Assembly: GCF_001274895.1 (NCBI RefSeq)
Contig: NZ_CP006841.1
Coordinates: 2,418,001-2,482,000 of the forward strand
Direction of reading: 5' to 3'
Length of the DNA stretch: 64,000 nucleotides
DNA from: Corynebacterium lactis RW2-5
GTDB lineage: Bacteria; Actinomycetota; Actinomycetes; Mycobacteriales; Mycobacteriaceae
A model generated the notes under the pieces. That model did not search any database and had not been told where the DNA came from. It worked only from the letters and a program-made list of their open reading frames with translations. This document shows positions 37,943 through 47,428 of this stretch, one piece after another. How positions within the stretch are numbered: position 1 is the stretch's first letter; each line of letters begins with the position of its first letter. The position numbers and the translations under genes are program-made.

Positions 37943-38071
37943 GGCAAGTCCTCCTATCGCCACAGCCGGCACTCGACCGAAAAGATCAAGCACACCCGCC
38001 AAACACTGAGAAGCGAAAGCGGAAATCAGCTAGATCCCAACTGCTGCAACGAGTTAATTTGTTGCGTTTCA

Positions 38072-38087
38072 TAGACTAGGTTGTCTA
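38072..38087. promoter_or_regulatory. McbR-type operator 3 in the cysZ-fpr2 gap
   Basis: TAGAC, TAGGTT, GTCTA. It could serve fpr2 (85 bp downstream), cysZ on the other strand, or both. Confidence 0.85.
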
Positions 38088-38107
38088 TATTCTGTTGGAG
38101 CACAGCA

Positions 38108-38123
38108 TAGACCGAATTGTCTA
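38108..38123. promoter_or_regulatory. McbR-type operator 4 in the cysZ-fpr2 gap
   Basis: TAGAC, CGAATT, GTCTA, 20 bp after operator 3, the same separation as operators 1 and 2. Confidence 0.85.
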
Positions 38124-38156
38124 TAACAAGCAATCCAAAAAGGAAGATTTCATAAA

Positions 38157-39710
38157 ATGTCCGCCGCAGACGACGCCGTAAACCCCTCAACGAAGCCCAC
38201 CAAATCAGCAAAGATCGATTCCACCAACCCTCTGACAGGCTTGACTGACGCCGGTCAGAACCAGCTGCGAGTCGCAGTCGTAGGTTCCGGCCCTGCCGGC
38301 ATTTACGCCTCCGATGCGCTGATGAAGTCGGGCCGCGACGTGTCCATCGACCTCTACGAGCGACTGCCCGCGCCCTTCGGCCTGATTCGCTACGGTGTCG
38401 CACCGGATCACCCGCGCATCAAGGGCATCATCAAGTCGCTGCACCGTGTGCTGGATAAACCGCAGGTTCGACTGCTCGGCAACGTAGACGTCGGAAAGCA
38501 GGTCAGCGTCGAAGAGCTGCGCGATTACTACGACGCCATCATCTTCGCCACGGGCGCGACCGGAGATCGTGACCTAAATATTCCGGGCTCCGACCTACCG
38601 GAGCACTACGGTGCGGGCGAATTCGTCGGCTTCTACGACTCGCACCCTGAGTTCTCCCGCGAGTGGAACCTCAACGCGGAATCCGTCGCCGTCGTCGGCG
38701 TGGGTAACGTCGGCCTCGATGTCGCACGTATCCTCGCGAAGACTGCGGATGAGCTCCACGTCACCGAGATTGCTGACAATGTCCACCAAGGACTGTCCAA
38801 GAATGCAGCCAAAGAGGTTCACGTCTTCGGCCGCCGCGGCCCTGCACAGGCTAAGTTCACGCCGCTAGAACTGAAGGAGCTCGATCACTCCGACACGATT
38901 GAAGTAGTTGTTAATCCGGAGGACATCCAGTACGACCCCGCCTCCGAAGAAGCCCGCCGCTCCTCGAAAATCACGGATCAGGTCTGCACTATTATCGAAA
39001 ACTACGCCATCCGCGAGCCCAAAGGGGCCCCGCACAAGCTGTTCATCCACTTTTTCGAGGCCCCTGTGGAGATTATCGGCGAGGAAGGCCCCGACGGTAC
39101 CCGCCACGTCTCTGCAATTCGAACCGAGCGCACCGAACTCGATGGCAAGGGCGGAGTCCGCGGCACCGGCGAGTTCACCGATTGGCCGGTCGGCGCTGTC
39201 TATCGCGCTGTCGGATACCGCTCGGATGCTATTTCCGGAATTCCCTTTGACCAAGCTACTCACACAATCCCCGATGCCGGCGGACGCGTGCTCGATGACG
39301 TCGACGGCAACCACCTGTCCGGTCTCTACACCACTGGCTGGATTCGCCGCGGACCCGTCGGCCTGATTGGCAACACGAAGGGTGACGCGAACGAAACTGT
39401 CGGCAACCTCATCGAAGACTGGGAAGCCGGACGTCTTGATACTCCCGCCAAGCCGACAACCACCGCAGTCGACGAGTTTTTGGCTGCAAAAGGCCTACAC
39501 GTGACGACGTGGGACGGTTGGTACGCTCTAGACGCCGCCGAGCGCGCCGCCGGTGAGGCCGAGGGCCGCGAGCGTAAGAAGCTCGTCGAGTGGGAAGACA
39601 TGGTCGCAGCCTCCACCGTGGCACCTGAGGAACCGGACTCCGAGGAAGTCGCCGAAGTGGTCCACGAGGCTGTCAATGAAGCGGTGGAAAAGGCCGCGGT
39701 TAAGGCGTAG
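38157..39710 (+). CDS. fpr2: Ferredoxin-NADP+ reductase Fpr2 of the sulfur cluster
   Basis: A 517-residue adrenodoxin-reductase type flavoprotein with the same motifs as FprA at 29241 (VAVVGSGPAGIYASDALMKS, APFGLIRYGVAPDHPRIKG, VVGVGNVGLDVARIL, GWIRRGPVGLIGNTKGDANE). It carries a 38-residue N-terminal and a 20-odd-residue acidic C-terminal extension. Divergent from cysZ and under McbR-type sites, it matches C. glutamicum fpr2, thought to reduce the ferredoxin used by CysI. AGGAAG lies 9 nt before the ATG. Confidence 0.94.
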   Translation: MSAADDAVNPSTKPTKSAKIDSTNPLTGLTDAGQNQLRVAVVGSGPAGIYASDALMKSGRDVSIDLYERLPAPFGLIRYGVAPDHPRIKGIIKSLHRVLDKPQVRLLGNVDVGKQVSVEELRDYYDAIIFATGATGDRDLNIPGSDLPEHYGAGEFVGFYDSHPEFSREWNLNAESVAVVGVGNVGLDVARILAKTADELHVTEIADNVHQGLSKNAAKEVHVFGRRGPAQAKFTPLELKELDHSDTIEVVVNPEDIQYDPASEEARRSSKITDQVCTIIENYAIREPKGAPHKLFIHFFEAPVEIIGEEGPDGTRHVSAIRTERTELDGKGGVRGTGEFTDWPVGAVYRAVGYRSDAISGIPFDQATHTIPDAGGRVLDDVDGNHLSGLYTTGWIRRGPVGLIGNTKGDANETVGNLIEDWEAGRLDTPAKPTTTAVDEFLAAKGLHVTTWDGWYALDAAERAAGEAEGRERKKLVEWEDMVAASTVAPEEPDSEEVAEVVHEAVNEAVEKAAVKA

Positions 39711-39803
39711 AAACTGAGCACAGCGGCCTAAAGGCCACGCTGAAAGCCCGAGCATCCCGCGCAAGCAGGTGTGAGGAATGTGCACGCCAGCAAGCGGAGA
39801 GAT

Positions 39804-39809
39804 TAGAGT
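39804..39809 (+). promoter_or_regulatory. -10 box of the phosphoribosyltransferase gene
   Basis: TAGAGT ends 6 nt before the ATG at 39816, implying a leaderless transcript. Confidence 0.5.
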
Positions 39810-39815
39810 TAGAAC

Positions 39816-40319
39816 ATGGCTTATCATGCAGACTCATCCGACCTGGACGTCAAGGAAGTTCTCACCTGGGACGGCTTCGGCGTGGCCTCCCGCGAACTCG
39901 CACAGACCATCGTTGACTCCGGCTTCGAGCCGGAGATCATCATCGCCGTCGCACGCGGTGGCCTCCTCCCCGCAGGCGCCCTCAGCTACACCATGGGCGT
40001 GAAGCTTTCCGACGCTATCAACGTCGAGTTTTATACCGACGTCGCGGAGACCCTCCCCGACCCGGTGCTCCTGGAGCCGCTGCTCGACGTCGAGTCAATT
40101 TCCAACCGACGTCTGCTGGTCGTCGACGATGTCGCCGACTCCGGCCGCACCCTGCACCTTGTGCTGGACCTGCTGCGCAAGTACGGCGCAGAGGTTCGCT
40201 CCGCGGTCCTTTACGGCAAGTCCCGCTCGGAGATCTCACCGGACTACGTCTGGAAGCACACCGACGACTGGATCGTTTTCCCCTGGTCGGCCGAGCCGCC
40301 GGTGACGAAGTCCAAGTAG
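39816..40319 (+). CDS. Purine-type phosphoribosyltransferase
   Basis: A 167-residue type I PRTase with the PRPP-binding loop LLVVDDVADSGRTL (about residues 106-119) and the N-terminal VARGGLLPAGALSY loop. The short WKHTDDWIVFPW end resembles xanthine/guanine PRTases of the Gpt/HptA type. Neighbouring purT, nucleoside hydrolase and purA support a purine salvage role. It converges with purT with a gap of 4 nt. Confidence 0.85.
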   Translation: MAYHADSSDLDVKEVLTWDGFGVASRELAQTIVDSGFEPEIIIAVARGGLLPAGALSYTMGVKLSDAINVEFYTDVAETLPDPVLLEPLLDVESISNRRLLVVDDVADSGRTLHLVLDLLRKYGAEVRSAVLYGKSRSEISPDYVWKHTDDWIVFPWSAEPPVTKSK

Positions 40320-40323
40320 CTGG

Positions 40324-41547
40324 TTACTGCCCCAGCTCGACTACCTTCACCTTCGACGCGGCCTCTGCCGCGCGCTCGCGCGCCGCGTCAACCGTATCTG
40401 CGGTAGATACCGCGACGCCCATGCGACGGCGCGGGCCCGCGACCGGCTTTCCAAAGATACGAACGTCGGTCTCCGGGATAGCCATGGCCTCAGCCAGCCC
40501 CTCATAGCCCGGCTGCTCGATGTCTGCTCCGCCGTAGACGACGGCAGAGGCGCCAGGGGAAACCAGGGTGACGTCGATAGGAAGCCCCAAGATAGCGCGA
40601 GCGTGCAGCTCGAACTCGGAGAAGCGCTGCGAGCCCATGGTGACCATGCCGGTGTCGTGCGGGCGCGGGCTGACCTCGGAGAACCACACCTCGTCGCCGC
40701 GAACGAACAGCTCGACACCAAAGATGCCGCGGCCACCCAGCGCATTGGTGATGCGCGCGGCGACGGAGCGGGCGTTATCCAGCGCGTCCTCACTCATCGC
40801 GGCCGGCTGCCAGGACTCCACGTAGTCGCCGTCGACCTGGCGATGCCCAATCGGCTCGCAGAACCAAGTCGCGTCCTCCCCGGTATTGGGATCGATGGAG
40901 CGAACGGTCAGCAGCGTGATTTCGTAGTCGAAGTTGACGAAGCCCTCCACGATGACGCGACCGGAGTCCACACGGCCACCGCTCATCGCGTACTCCCACG
41001 CGCCCTCGATGTCCTCCGGGGTGCGCAGGGTCGACTGCCCCTTACCCGACGAGCTCATCACCGGCTTGACCACGCAGGGGAAGCCGATCCGCTCAATGGC
41101 GGCGGAGAACTCCTCGAAGGTGGAGGCAAACTCGTAGCGCGACGTCGGCAGGCCGACCTCCTCCGCCGCGAGCCGGCGGATGCCCTCGCGGTTCATGGTC
41201 AGCTGCGTGGCCCGCGCCGTTGGGATCACGGTTACGCCGTTGGATTCGTCCGCCTCGATCTCAGCGAGGGCGTCCGTCGCCAGAGCCTCAATTTCCGGAA
41301 CGATGAAGTGTGGCTTTACCTCGTCGACCAGCGCACGCAGAGCCTGCGGATCGGACATATCCAGCACGTACGCGAAGTGGGCTACCTGGTGTGCGGGAGC
41401 GTGCTCGTAGCGATCCGCTGCGTGAACCTCCACGCCGAGGCGTTGGAACGCAATCGTCACTTCCTTGCCCAGTTCACCCGAGCCGAGTAGGAGGACCCGA
41501 GTGGCGCTCGGCTGATAGGCAGTTCCGGTGGACTGAGGGGTAAACAT
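40324..41547 (-). CDS. purT: Formate-dependent GAR transformylase PurT
   Basis: ATP-grasp enzyme that makes formyl-GAR from GAR, formate and ATP in purine synthesis without folate. The 407 residues show [73 protein letters not shown] and [10 protein letters not shown]. The ATG at 41547 fits the family start; the ribosome binding site is weak and the frame is open 19 codons upstream. Confidence 0.95.
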   Translation of the reverse strand: MFTPQSTGTAYQPSATRVLLLGSGELGKEVTIAFQRLGVEVHAADRYEHAPAHQVAHFAYVLDMSDPQALRALVDEVKPHFIVPEIEALATDALAEIEADESNGVTVIPTARATQLTMNREGIRRLAAEEVGLPTSRYEFASTFEEFSAAIERIGFPCVVKPVMSSSGKGQSTLRTPEDIEGAWEYAMSGGRVDSGRVIVEGFVNFDYEITLLTVRSIDPNTGEDATWFCEPIGHRQVDGDYVESWQPAAMSEDALDNARSVAARITNALGGRGIFGVELFVRGDEVWFSEVSPRPHDTGMVTMGSQRFSEFELHARAILGLPIDVTLVSPGASAVVYGGADIEQPGYEGLAEAMAIPETDVRIFGKPVAGPRRRMGVAVSTADTVDAARERAAEAASKVKVVELGQ

Positions 41548-41678
41548 CGAGGCGGGCTCGCTTTCTTCGTGTTGACACCAGCGGACGTGCCTGCGGGGAG
41601 GCACTCAGGCTTCCAGCATACGGCCCGGCGCGACTTCACTGGGAACAGGCAGGTGCCGACCGGGGTAGCAAGTGAGCG

Positions 41679-42728
41679 CTAACGCGCGATGAGGCGGATA
41701 ACGCGGATAAACTCCGCTGCCACTGCATCCCGGTTGGCAGCGACAACGACATCGGCCTCCGCCCCCGCGCCATCCAGCATAATCTGCCCACGTCGGGCCG
41801 GCTGCAGCCCGAAAGTCCGCTCATCGACGCCCGCCAGTCTGCGCCGCTCTATCCTGCCGCCCAGAACGGGCAGCTTTCCGACGGCCACCATTGCGGCGAA
41901 AAGATCGTGGACCTGCGCCTTGTAGCCGACCCCGACCCACTGGTGAAACTCGAAGTAGAAATTCAGCGCGCGCCGCAGCACACGCAGCAATTCCGGCTCC
42001 ATTCCGGCATCGCGCCAGGTTTCGATGTCTGCGTCGTTGATGGTGATGGTCTCGGTGATGTTCAGCGGGGCGAGCATCGGAACCGGCGCGCCCACGGCCG
42101 CTGCGATGCTGCGCACCGCATCTTGCGGGCGTTCGACGCTGACGGCACTCGGGGTGCCGAATACTTTGGTGACGGCGGTGGGGTCGACCCAGAAGTTCCA
42201 CTCCGAAAACTCGGTGACGTTGCCCGGGTAGTCCAGCGCACCACCCATGATGGTCACGCCGTCTAGCTGTCGCATCAGCTCCGGGTATTTCTTCAGCGCA
42301 GCCACGTACGTTGTCATCGGCCCTGTGACCAGGAGGTGAACCCTCTCTCCTGCCGAACGCGCCTGCTCAATGATGCGCCGCCACAACGCTAGCGGGTCTG
42401 TCGCACCCGCCCGCCCCGGCTCATAAATCACGCCCGGGGGCGCCAGGTTGTAGCCCAGGCCGAAGGGCCCGTGGGTCTCGGGCGTCGTGGTCAGCTCACG
42501 GTCGGCGGGGCCCTCGAAGCCGCTGGCGACGGGAACCTCAGGGCAGCCGCAGAGATCCAGGATGTACTTGGTGTTGCGGGCCGCCCATGCGGCGGTGGTG
42601 TTACCTCCGGAGCAGGTCACGCCCACTAATTCAATCTCACCGGCTACGTGCAGCCCCGCCAGGTAGACCAGGGCTAGGCTGTCATCGATGCCGGTGTCGA
42701 CGTCGGCAAGCACTCTCAAACGGGTCAT
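41679..42728 (-). CDS. Inosine-uridine nucleoside hydrolase family protein
   Basis: A 349-residue N-ribohydrolase. The calcium-binding DVDTGIDDSLAL (residues about 7-18; DxDxxxDD pattern) and LLVTGPMTTYVAAL, and TIMGGALDYPGNVTEFSEWNFWVDP (Asn/Trp active-site region) are intact. It releases the base from nucleosides, which the PRTase nearby could recycle. An upstream open frame is ignored because the DVDTG motif starts right after ATG 42728. Confidence 0.9.
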   Translation of the reverse strand: MTRLRVLADVDTGIDDSLALVYLAGLHVAGEIELVGVTCSGGNTTAAWAARNTKYILDLCGCPEVPVASGFEGPADRELTTTPETHGPFGLGYNLAPPGVIYEPGRAGATDPLALWRRIIEQARSAGERVHLLVTGPMTTYVAALKKYPELMRQLDGVTIMGGALDYPGNVTEFSEWNFWVDPTAVTKVFGTPSAVSVERPQDAVRSIAAAVGAPVPMLAPLNITETITINDADIETWRDAGMEPELLRVLRRALNFYFEFHQWVGVGYKAQVHDLFAAMVAVGKLPVLGGRIERRRLAGVDERTFGLQPARRGQIMLDGAGAEADVVVAANRDAVAAEFIRVIRLIAR

Positions 42729-42786
42729 AGCCACTAGTGTGGCATGACTCGAAGATGGCCTGCCGGGCGTCCCTCGGATAGGGAGG

Positions 42787-44046
42787 CTACTTCTCCGTCG
42801 GGGCCGGGGCGGGCAGCTCCATGCCGAGCTCGGAGAGGACCTCACGCAGGCGGGTCGGGTAATCGGTGATGAGGCCATCGACACCGGCGGCAATCTGCTC
42901 GCGCATGGTCTCCTTCTCGTTGACCGTCCACGGGACGACGGCCATGCCCGCCTCGTGCGCCTTGGAAATCAGCTCCGGCGTGGCAATCGGGTTGTAGTCC
43001 GAATCGGAGGGCTTCTTACCGTAGGGGACGCTGTGGCCCGGGGAGAGCACCTGCACACCGACCTGCTTGGCTGCCTTGACAATGTCACCACCGACGGCGT
43101 CGTAGTCCACGTCGCCGATCCACGGGGAGTCCTTCTTCCAGGTCGTCTCATCCCACAGCAGTACCAGCGGGATATCCGGGTTCCGCTTGGCTACGAGCGG
43201 CAGCGAGCGCCAGTCAAAGGACTGAATCATCACGCGGTCGGCCACTCCTGCGCGGTCAACCTCGTCCAGAATGGTGTCGACGAACTGCTGCGGCTCAGCC
43301 GAGTCGCCGCGCTTCTCCCCCTCAATCTTGGTCTCGATGTTGAAGTGGATGTTCTTGTTATCTTTGGCCAGCTCAAACAGCTGCGGCAGCGTCATCATCT
43401 TGTTGCCCTTGATGACCTCCGCGTCCGGGAAATCCTCCAGCTGCTTCGCGCAGTCCAGAGTAGAGAGCTGCTCAAACGTCAGGTCGTGCACCAGCTTGCC
43501 GACATACGGGAACTGCGGGTCGCCTTCCTTCACCGGCTTCGTGTCCGCGCACTTCTCCGGCTTGACCTCCGGGTCGTGCCACACCACCGGCACGCCATCC
43601 TTAGTGATGACAATGTCGAACTCAAGCGTGGTCACACCCAGCGCCAGCGAATTCTTCATTGCCTGCATGGACTCCTCCGTCCACTGGCCACGGCCGCCAC
43701 GGTGCGCCTGCAGGTCGAAGCCCTGCGGCAGGTTCTCGACCGCTTTCGGCTGCGGATTCGCCTGCGCGTTTAGCGGCGAGACATCCTTCTTCTCGAAAGT
43801 CCTCTGCTGGCTCGCTGCTGCCTGCTCGCTGGATGCGCTTGCCGACGACGCGGACGTTGTCGCTGCGCCATCATTACCGCTAGCGCATGCGGCAACTGGT
43901 GATATGGCAAGAGCACCCACCGCTAGCGCCGTAATCGCACGACGGGCACGCGAGTGAGTGCTCTGAGACTTCTGCTGTACCGAGTCCGGCATTGCATTGT
44001 CGACAAGGTCGGTCGGACTCGGGACGGGTGGCTTGACAGACGACAT
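42787..44046 (-). CDS. Glycerophosphodiester phosphodiesterase lipoprotein
   Basis: A 419-residue exported GDPD family enzyme hydrolysing glycerophosphodiesters to glycerol 3-phosphate and an alcohol. A cytoplasmic stretch of about 50 residues precedes the signal helix ITALAVGALAISPVAAC, with lipobox VAAC. The catalytic start DLQAHRGGRGQWTEESMQA (HRG), FDIVITKDGVPVVWHDP (ExD-type and His), and the closing GVDGLITDYP are family motifs. AAGGAG lies 11 nt before ATG 44046. An inverted repeat precedes the gene. Confidence 0.92.
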   Translation of the reverse strand: MSSVKPPVPSPTDLVDNAMPDSVQQKSQSTHSRARRAITALAVGALAISPVAACASGNDGAATTSASSASASSEQAAASQQRTFEKKDVSPLNAQANPQPKAVENLPQGFDLQAHRGGRGQWTEESMQAMKNSLALGVTTLEFDIVITKDGVPVVWHDPEVKPEKCADTKPVKEGDPQFPYVGKLVHDLTFEQLSTLDCAKQLEDFPDAEVIKGNKMMTLPQLFELAKDNKNIHFNIETKIEGEKRGDSAEPQQFVDTILDEVDRAGVADRVMIQSFDWRSLPLVAKRNPDIPLVLLWDETTWKKDSPWIGDVDYDAVGGDIVKAAKQVGVQVLSPGHSVPYGKKPSDSDYNPIATPELISKAHEAGMAVVPWTVNEKETMREQIAAGVDGLITDYPTRLREVLSELGMELPAPAPTEK

Positions 44047-44103
44047 GGCCGATAGGGCTCCTTGACGTAGGTAATGACGGAGCGGTCGCAACAATGCTAC
44101 AAA

Positions 44104-44123
44104 GCGGTTGCGTACGCGACCGC
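44104..44123. promoter_or_regulatory. Near-perfect 20-bp palindrome upstream of the GDPD gene
   Basis: GCGGTTGCGTACGCGACCGC has 10-bp arms with one non-complementary position and no spacer, 58 bp before the start codon. It looks like an operator for an unidentified regulator. Confidence 0.4.
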
Positions 44124-44207
44124 AGAAAACCGCGGAATTACGCTTTTCGCCACCACCCTAAACCGGTTCAGGTGGATGTGCATCCGGGGCCTACCGGAGC
44201 AGGAGAA

Positions 44208-44912
44208 TCACAAGCCAGTATTCGGAATCCGACCTTCATGCTGAACCTGTGCGCCGTCCCAGTAATAGGTCACGGTGCTTGTGTACTTACCAGCGGCGGC
44301 ATTCGCATCTCCGCTGTCCCTTAGCGCCTCCCAGTCCTTGTACACAACCTCAAGCCCGCGGGAGGATGGTGCAGTACTCACCACTTGCTGCGGATAAGTC
44401 GAGTCAATCCCCAAATACTCGCCCTTATGGAAAAAGATCAGCAGAGTTTCATACTGTGCATTTCCCTGCTGGGCCTGCTCGACCTTTGCATAGGTCAGGT
44501 CAGCTGCGGAATCGAAATTGGTATCGCCCTTAAATACCCAGCCCCCGAACTTGTTCGGATAGTCTCGGTTGACACGATTCACCGCTTCCGAAACTGCTTC
44601 ATCGGAGGTTTTCGGCGCTTCTTCAGTTTCCGAGGCGTTACCTCCCACCCCCTGTCCAGCTTCATCCGCGCTGGATGAGGAGCCCGAAGGGAGCATTGAC
44701 GCTCCGGAATCCGTACCGCCGTTACCGGCGCCCGTGCCCTCAGCAGAACTGTCGCTTACAGGCGAGGTCGGGGAATCCGAAGCGGACGACGAGACTGAGC
44801 TCGTGTTCGACGTCGTATCCGCATCTGCGCAGGATGCCAGCAGCAAGGAGCTGCCGAACAAAGCGGCTACGGCAAGGTGTGCTGTCAGTCGTGGTGTACG
44901 CAAAATAATCAC
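44208..44912 (-). CDS. LppP/LprE-like lipoprotein
   Basis: A 234-residue exported protein with lipobox LLASC near residue 28, a Ser/Gly-rich linker of about 70 residues and a C-terminal domain containing FGGWVFKGDTNFDSAADLTY, ETLLIFFHKGEYLGID and VTYYWDGAQVQHEGRIP, which resembles the LppP/LprE domain. Function unknown. It is on the same strand as the GDPD gene but 161 bp upstream of it. Confidence 0.7.
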   Translation of the reverse strand: MIILRTPRLTAHLAVAALFGSSLLLASCADADTTSNTSSVSSSASDSPTSPVSDSSAEGTGAGNGGTDSGASMLPSGSSSSADEAGQGVGGNASETEEAPKTSDEAVSEAVNRVNRDYPNKFGGWVFKGDTNFDSAADLTYAKVEQAQQGNAQYETLLIFFHKGEYLGIDSTYPQQVVSTAPSSRGLEVVYKDWEALRDSGDANAAAGKYTSTVTYYWDGAQVQHEGRIPNTGL

Positions 44913-45033
44913 GTTCCTTCTTCTGCCATCGCGTGCACCACAAGATACAGGGAACGGTTCTTTTGTACAGCCCCCAAAATGACCGGGCCTTAACTAGGGG
45001 CCACCTCTGGACTCAGGCTCCTTCAGTCCCGTA

Positions 45034-46323
45034 CTAGTTTTCCATCACGTCATTGACCACGATGGTCTGGTCGCGGCCCGGACCGACACCAATGTAGGAG
45101 ATGCGGGCGCCGGAGAGCTCCTCAAGGCGGTTCAGGTAATCCTTCGCCTTGTCCGGCAGCTCATCGAAGGTGCGGCAGCCGGTGATGTCCTCGTCCCATG
45201 CCGGCATGGTCTCGTAAATCGGGACAGCGTGGTGGAACTCCGACTGGGTCAGCGGCATCTCGTCGTGGCGCACGCCGTCGACGTCGTAGGCGACACAAAT
45301 CGGAATCTCGCCGATGCCAGTCAGGACGTCCAGCTTGGTGATGAACAGGTCGGTGAAGCCATTGACGCGGGCGGCATAGCGGGCCAGAACCGAGTCGTAC
45401 CAGCCACAGCGGCGCTTACGGCCGGTGTTGACTCCGACCTCACCACCGGTGGTCTGCAAGTACTCGCCCCACTTGTCGAACAGCTCCGTCGGGAACGGGC
45501 CCGCGCCGACGCGAGTGGTGTAGGCCTTCATGATGCCCAGAACGCTGGTAATCTTCGTCGGGCCAATGCCGGAGCCGACGCACGCGCCACCCGAGGTCGG
45601 GTTCGAGGAGGTCACGAACGGGTAGGTGCCGTGATCAACGTCCAGCATGGTGGCCTGGCCGCCCTCCATCAGGACGTGCTTTCCGTTGTCGAGAGCCCGG
45701 TTGAGCTCGTACTCCGCGTCGATAATCATCGGGCGCAGGCGGTCCGCGTAGGACATGAAGTACTCGAAGACCTCGTTCGGGTCGATTGCGCGACGGTTGT
45801 AGAGCTTGACCAGAATCTGGTTCTTCTGGGCCAGCGCAGACTCAATCTTCTGGCGCAGGATCGACTCGTCCAGGATGTCCTGAACACGCAGGCCGACGCG
45901 ACCGACCTTGTCGGCGTAGGTCGGGCCAATACCGCGGCCGGTAGTGCCGATGGCGCGCTTGCCCAGGAAGCGCTCAGTCACGCGGTCCAGCGTCTGGTGG
46001 TACGGGGCCACCATGTGCGCGTTTCCGGACACACGCAGGCGCGATGCCTTGGCGCCGCGGGCCTCCAGGCCGTCGATCTCATCAAAAAGCGCCTCGAGGT
46101 TGACCACGCAGCCATTACCGATAATCGGGGTTGCGTTTTCGGACAGAACACCCGCCGGCAGCAGCTTCAGCTCATACTTCTCACCGCCGACAACGACGGT
46201 GTGACCGGCGTTGTTGCCGCCATTGGGCTTTACCACGTAGTCGACGCGGCCACCGAGAATATCGGTTGCCTTGCCCTTGCCTTCGTCGCCCCACTGGGCA
46301 CCGACGATAATGATTGCGGCCAT
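45034..46323 (-). CDS. purA: Adenylosuccinate synthetase
   Basis: First step from IMP to AMP: condenses IMP with aspartate using GTP. The 429 residues contain [14 protein letters not shown] (P-loop), [42 protein letters not shown] and VGPGRDQTI. Divergent from the unknown gene at 46374 with 50 bp between them. Confidence 0.98.
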   Translation of the reverse strand: MAAIIIVGAQWGDEGKGKATDILGGRVDYVVKPNGGNNAGHTVVVGGEKYELKLLPAGVLSENATPIIGNGCVVNLEALFDEIDGLEARGAKASRLRVSGNAHMVAPYHQTLDRVTERFLGKRAIGTTGRGIGPTYADKVGRVGLRVQDILDESILRQKIESALAQKNQILVKLYNRRAIDPNEVFEYFMSYADRLRPMIIDAEYELNRALDNGKHVLMEGGQATMLDVDHGTYPFVTSSNPTSGGACVGSGIGPTKITSVLGIMKAYTTRVGAGPFPTELFDKWGEYLQTTGGEVGVNTGRKRRCGWYDSVLARYAARVNGFTDLFITKLDVLTGIGEIPICVAYDVDGVRHDEMPLTQSEFHHAVPIYETMPAWDEDITGCRTFDELPDKAKDYLNRLEELSGARISYIGVGPGRDQTIVVNDVMEN

Positions 46324-46359
46324 AGTCCTACTTCAACTCCTGGATTGCAGACAACGCAC

Positions 46360-46365
46360 TAAAGT
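46360..46365 (+). promoter_or_regulatory. -10 box of the gene at 46374
   Basis: TAAAGT ends 8 nt before the ATG, predicting a leaderless mRNA. Confidence 0.5.
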
Positions 46366-46373
46366 GTAGTCCT

Positions 46374-47264
46374 ATGCGAATTGTTGTGCTGCAGTGTGGC
46401 CCCGAAGCGCCCTCTTTCCCCGATTTGCTCAGCGAATCCGCCCCCGCCTATTCGCTTCACGACGTCTCCCTCATCCCAACCCGGAAAGAACTGGCGTTCG
46501 TTGATTCCCTCGCCAAAGAGGTCCTACCGGTGGACACGGCTCCGACTCCCGAGGAAATTTCCAAACAGAAGTCCGTCGAGCACCTGGGAGCCCCACAGCC
46601 GGCACCCCAGACACCGAGCGAACCGCTACGCCTTGTAGTTCACGGCACGGACGCCGCACTTGCAGCCGTTGCGACGTACCTCATGCGCAAAAATCTTCTG
46701 TGGATTGAGCTCGCCCACTTGCCGACGGCACCATCGGCGGCCGCGAAAAACTGGGCCCTTGGAGGCGGGGCGGGCCTGACAGCCGATGAGGCCCTGACCC
46801 ACGCAACCGTTCCGGTGCCTCTTATCCGCGACGATACCGGCCATGCGATTGTCGGCTACGCGCTACTGACCGAGCCGGGAATCTCGGGCCTGTCGTCAGC
46901 CAAAGGGTTCACAGGCGAGGTCTACGTAGACGAGAACCTGATGTTTGCCGGGTCCTCCACGGGACTGCAGCTGCGCCCCATACCGGATGCCCCCGGCATT
47001 GTCGCCGCTGAGATTCCCGCACCTGAGCAGGACAGCCCCGCTGGAGCTAACCGCGAAGGCGGATTCCTATCGCGATTGCGACCTGGGGGACGCCGTAAAG
47101 CGAATGCGAGACAGGCGCGCCCGCCGCACAAGCCGATGACCGGGCGCGCAGTACAGGTAGGCAGCTTGGGCTTTCGATACGTGCGCGACGGCGTTGAGTC
47201 GCGCAAGCCACGCGAGAAAACTACGTTGTACCGACACCTGCGCGACCTGCAAATTGTCCGGTAG
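46374..47264 (+). CDS. Conserved protein of unknown function beside purA
   Basis: A 296-residue protein next to and divergent from purA, the place occupied by Rv0358 in mycobacteria. It has an N-terminal region of about 85 residues, then LRLVVHGTDAALAAVATYLM and LLWIELAHLPTAPSAAAKNW, and a basic, Arg/Lys-rich region (RLRPGGRRKANARQARPP) before the end. No transmembrane helix or signal peptide. I see no catalytic motif and assign no function. Confidence 0.75.
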   Translation: MRIVVLQCGPEAPSFPDLLSESAPAYSLHDVSLIPTRKELAFVDSLAKEVLPVDTAPTPEEISKQKSVEHLGAPQPAPQTPSEPLRLVVHGTDAALAAVATYLMRKNLLWIELAHLPTAPSAAAKNWALGGGAGLTADEALTHATVPVPLIRDDTGHAIVGYALLTEPGISGLSSAKGFTGEVYVDENLMFAGSSTGLQLRPIPDAPGIVAAEIPAPEQDSPAGANREGGFLSRLRPGGRRKANARQARPPHKPMTGRAVQVGSLGFRYVRDGVESRKPREKTTLYRHLRDLQIVR

Positions 47265-47428
47265 TGCTCACTTTGTTTAACCAGCAAGGTTGAAAAGGAA
47301 CAGCTAGGGTATGGAATACACGCGTGACCGTGGGGACTCTGCCCCTGCAGGCACGTAAGGCCACAATCAACAGGCTATTCAATTGGCATGCAATTGACAC
47401 AGATCGAGCCGCATTTTAGGAGCTTCCA

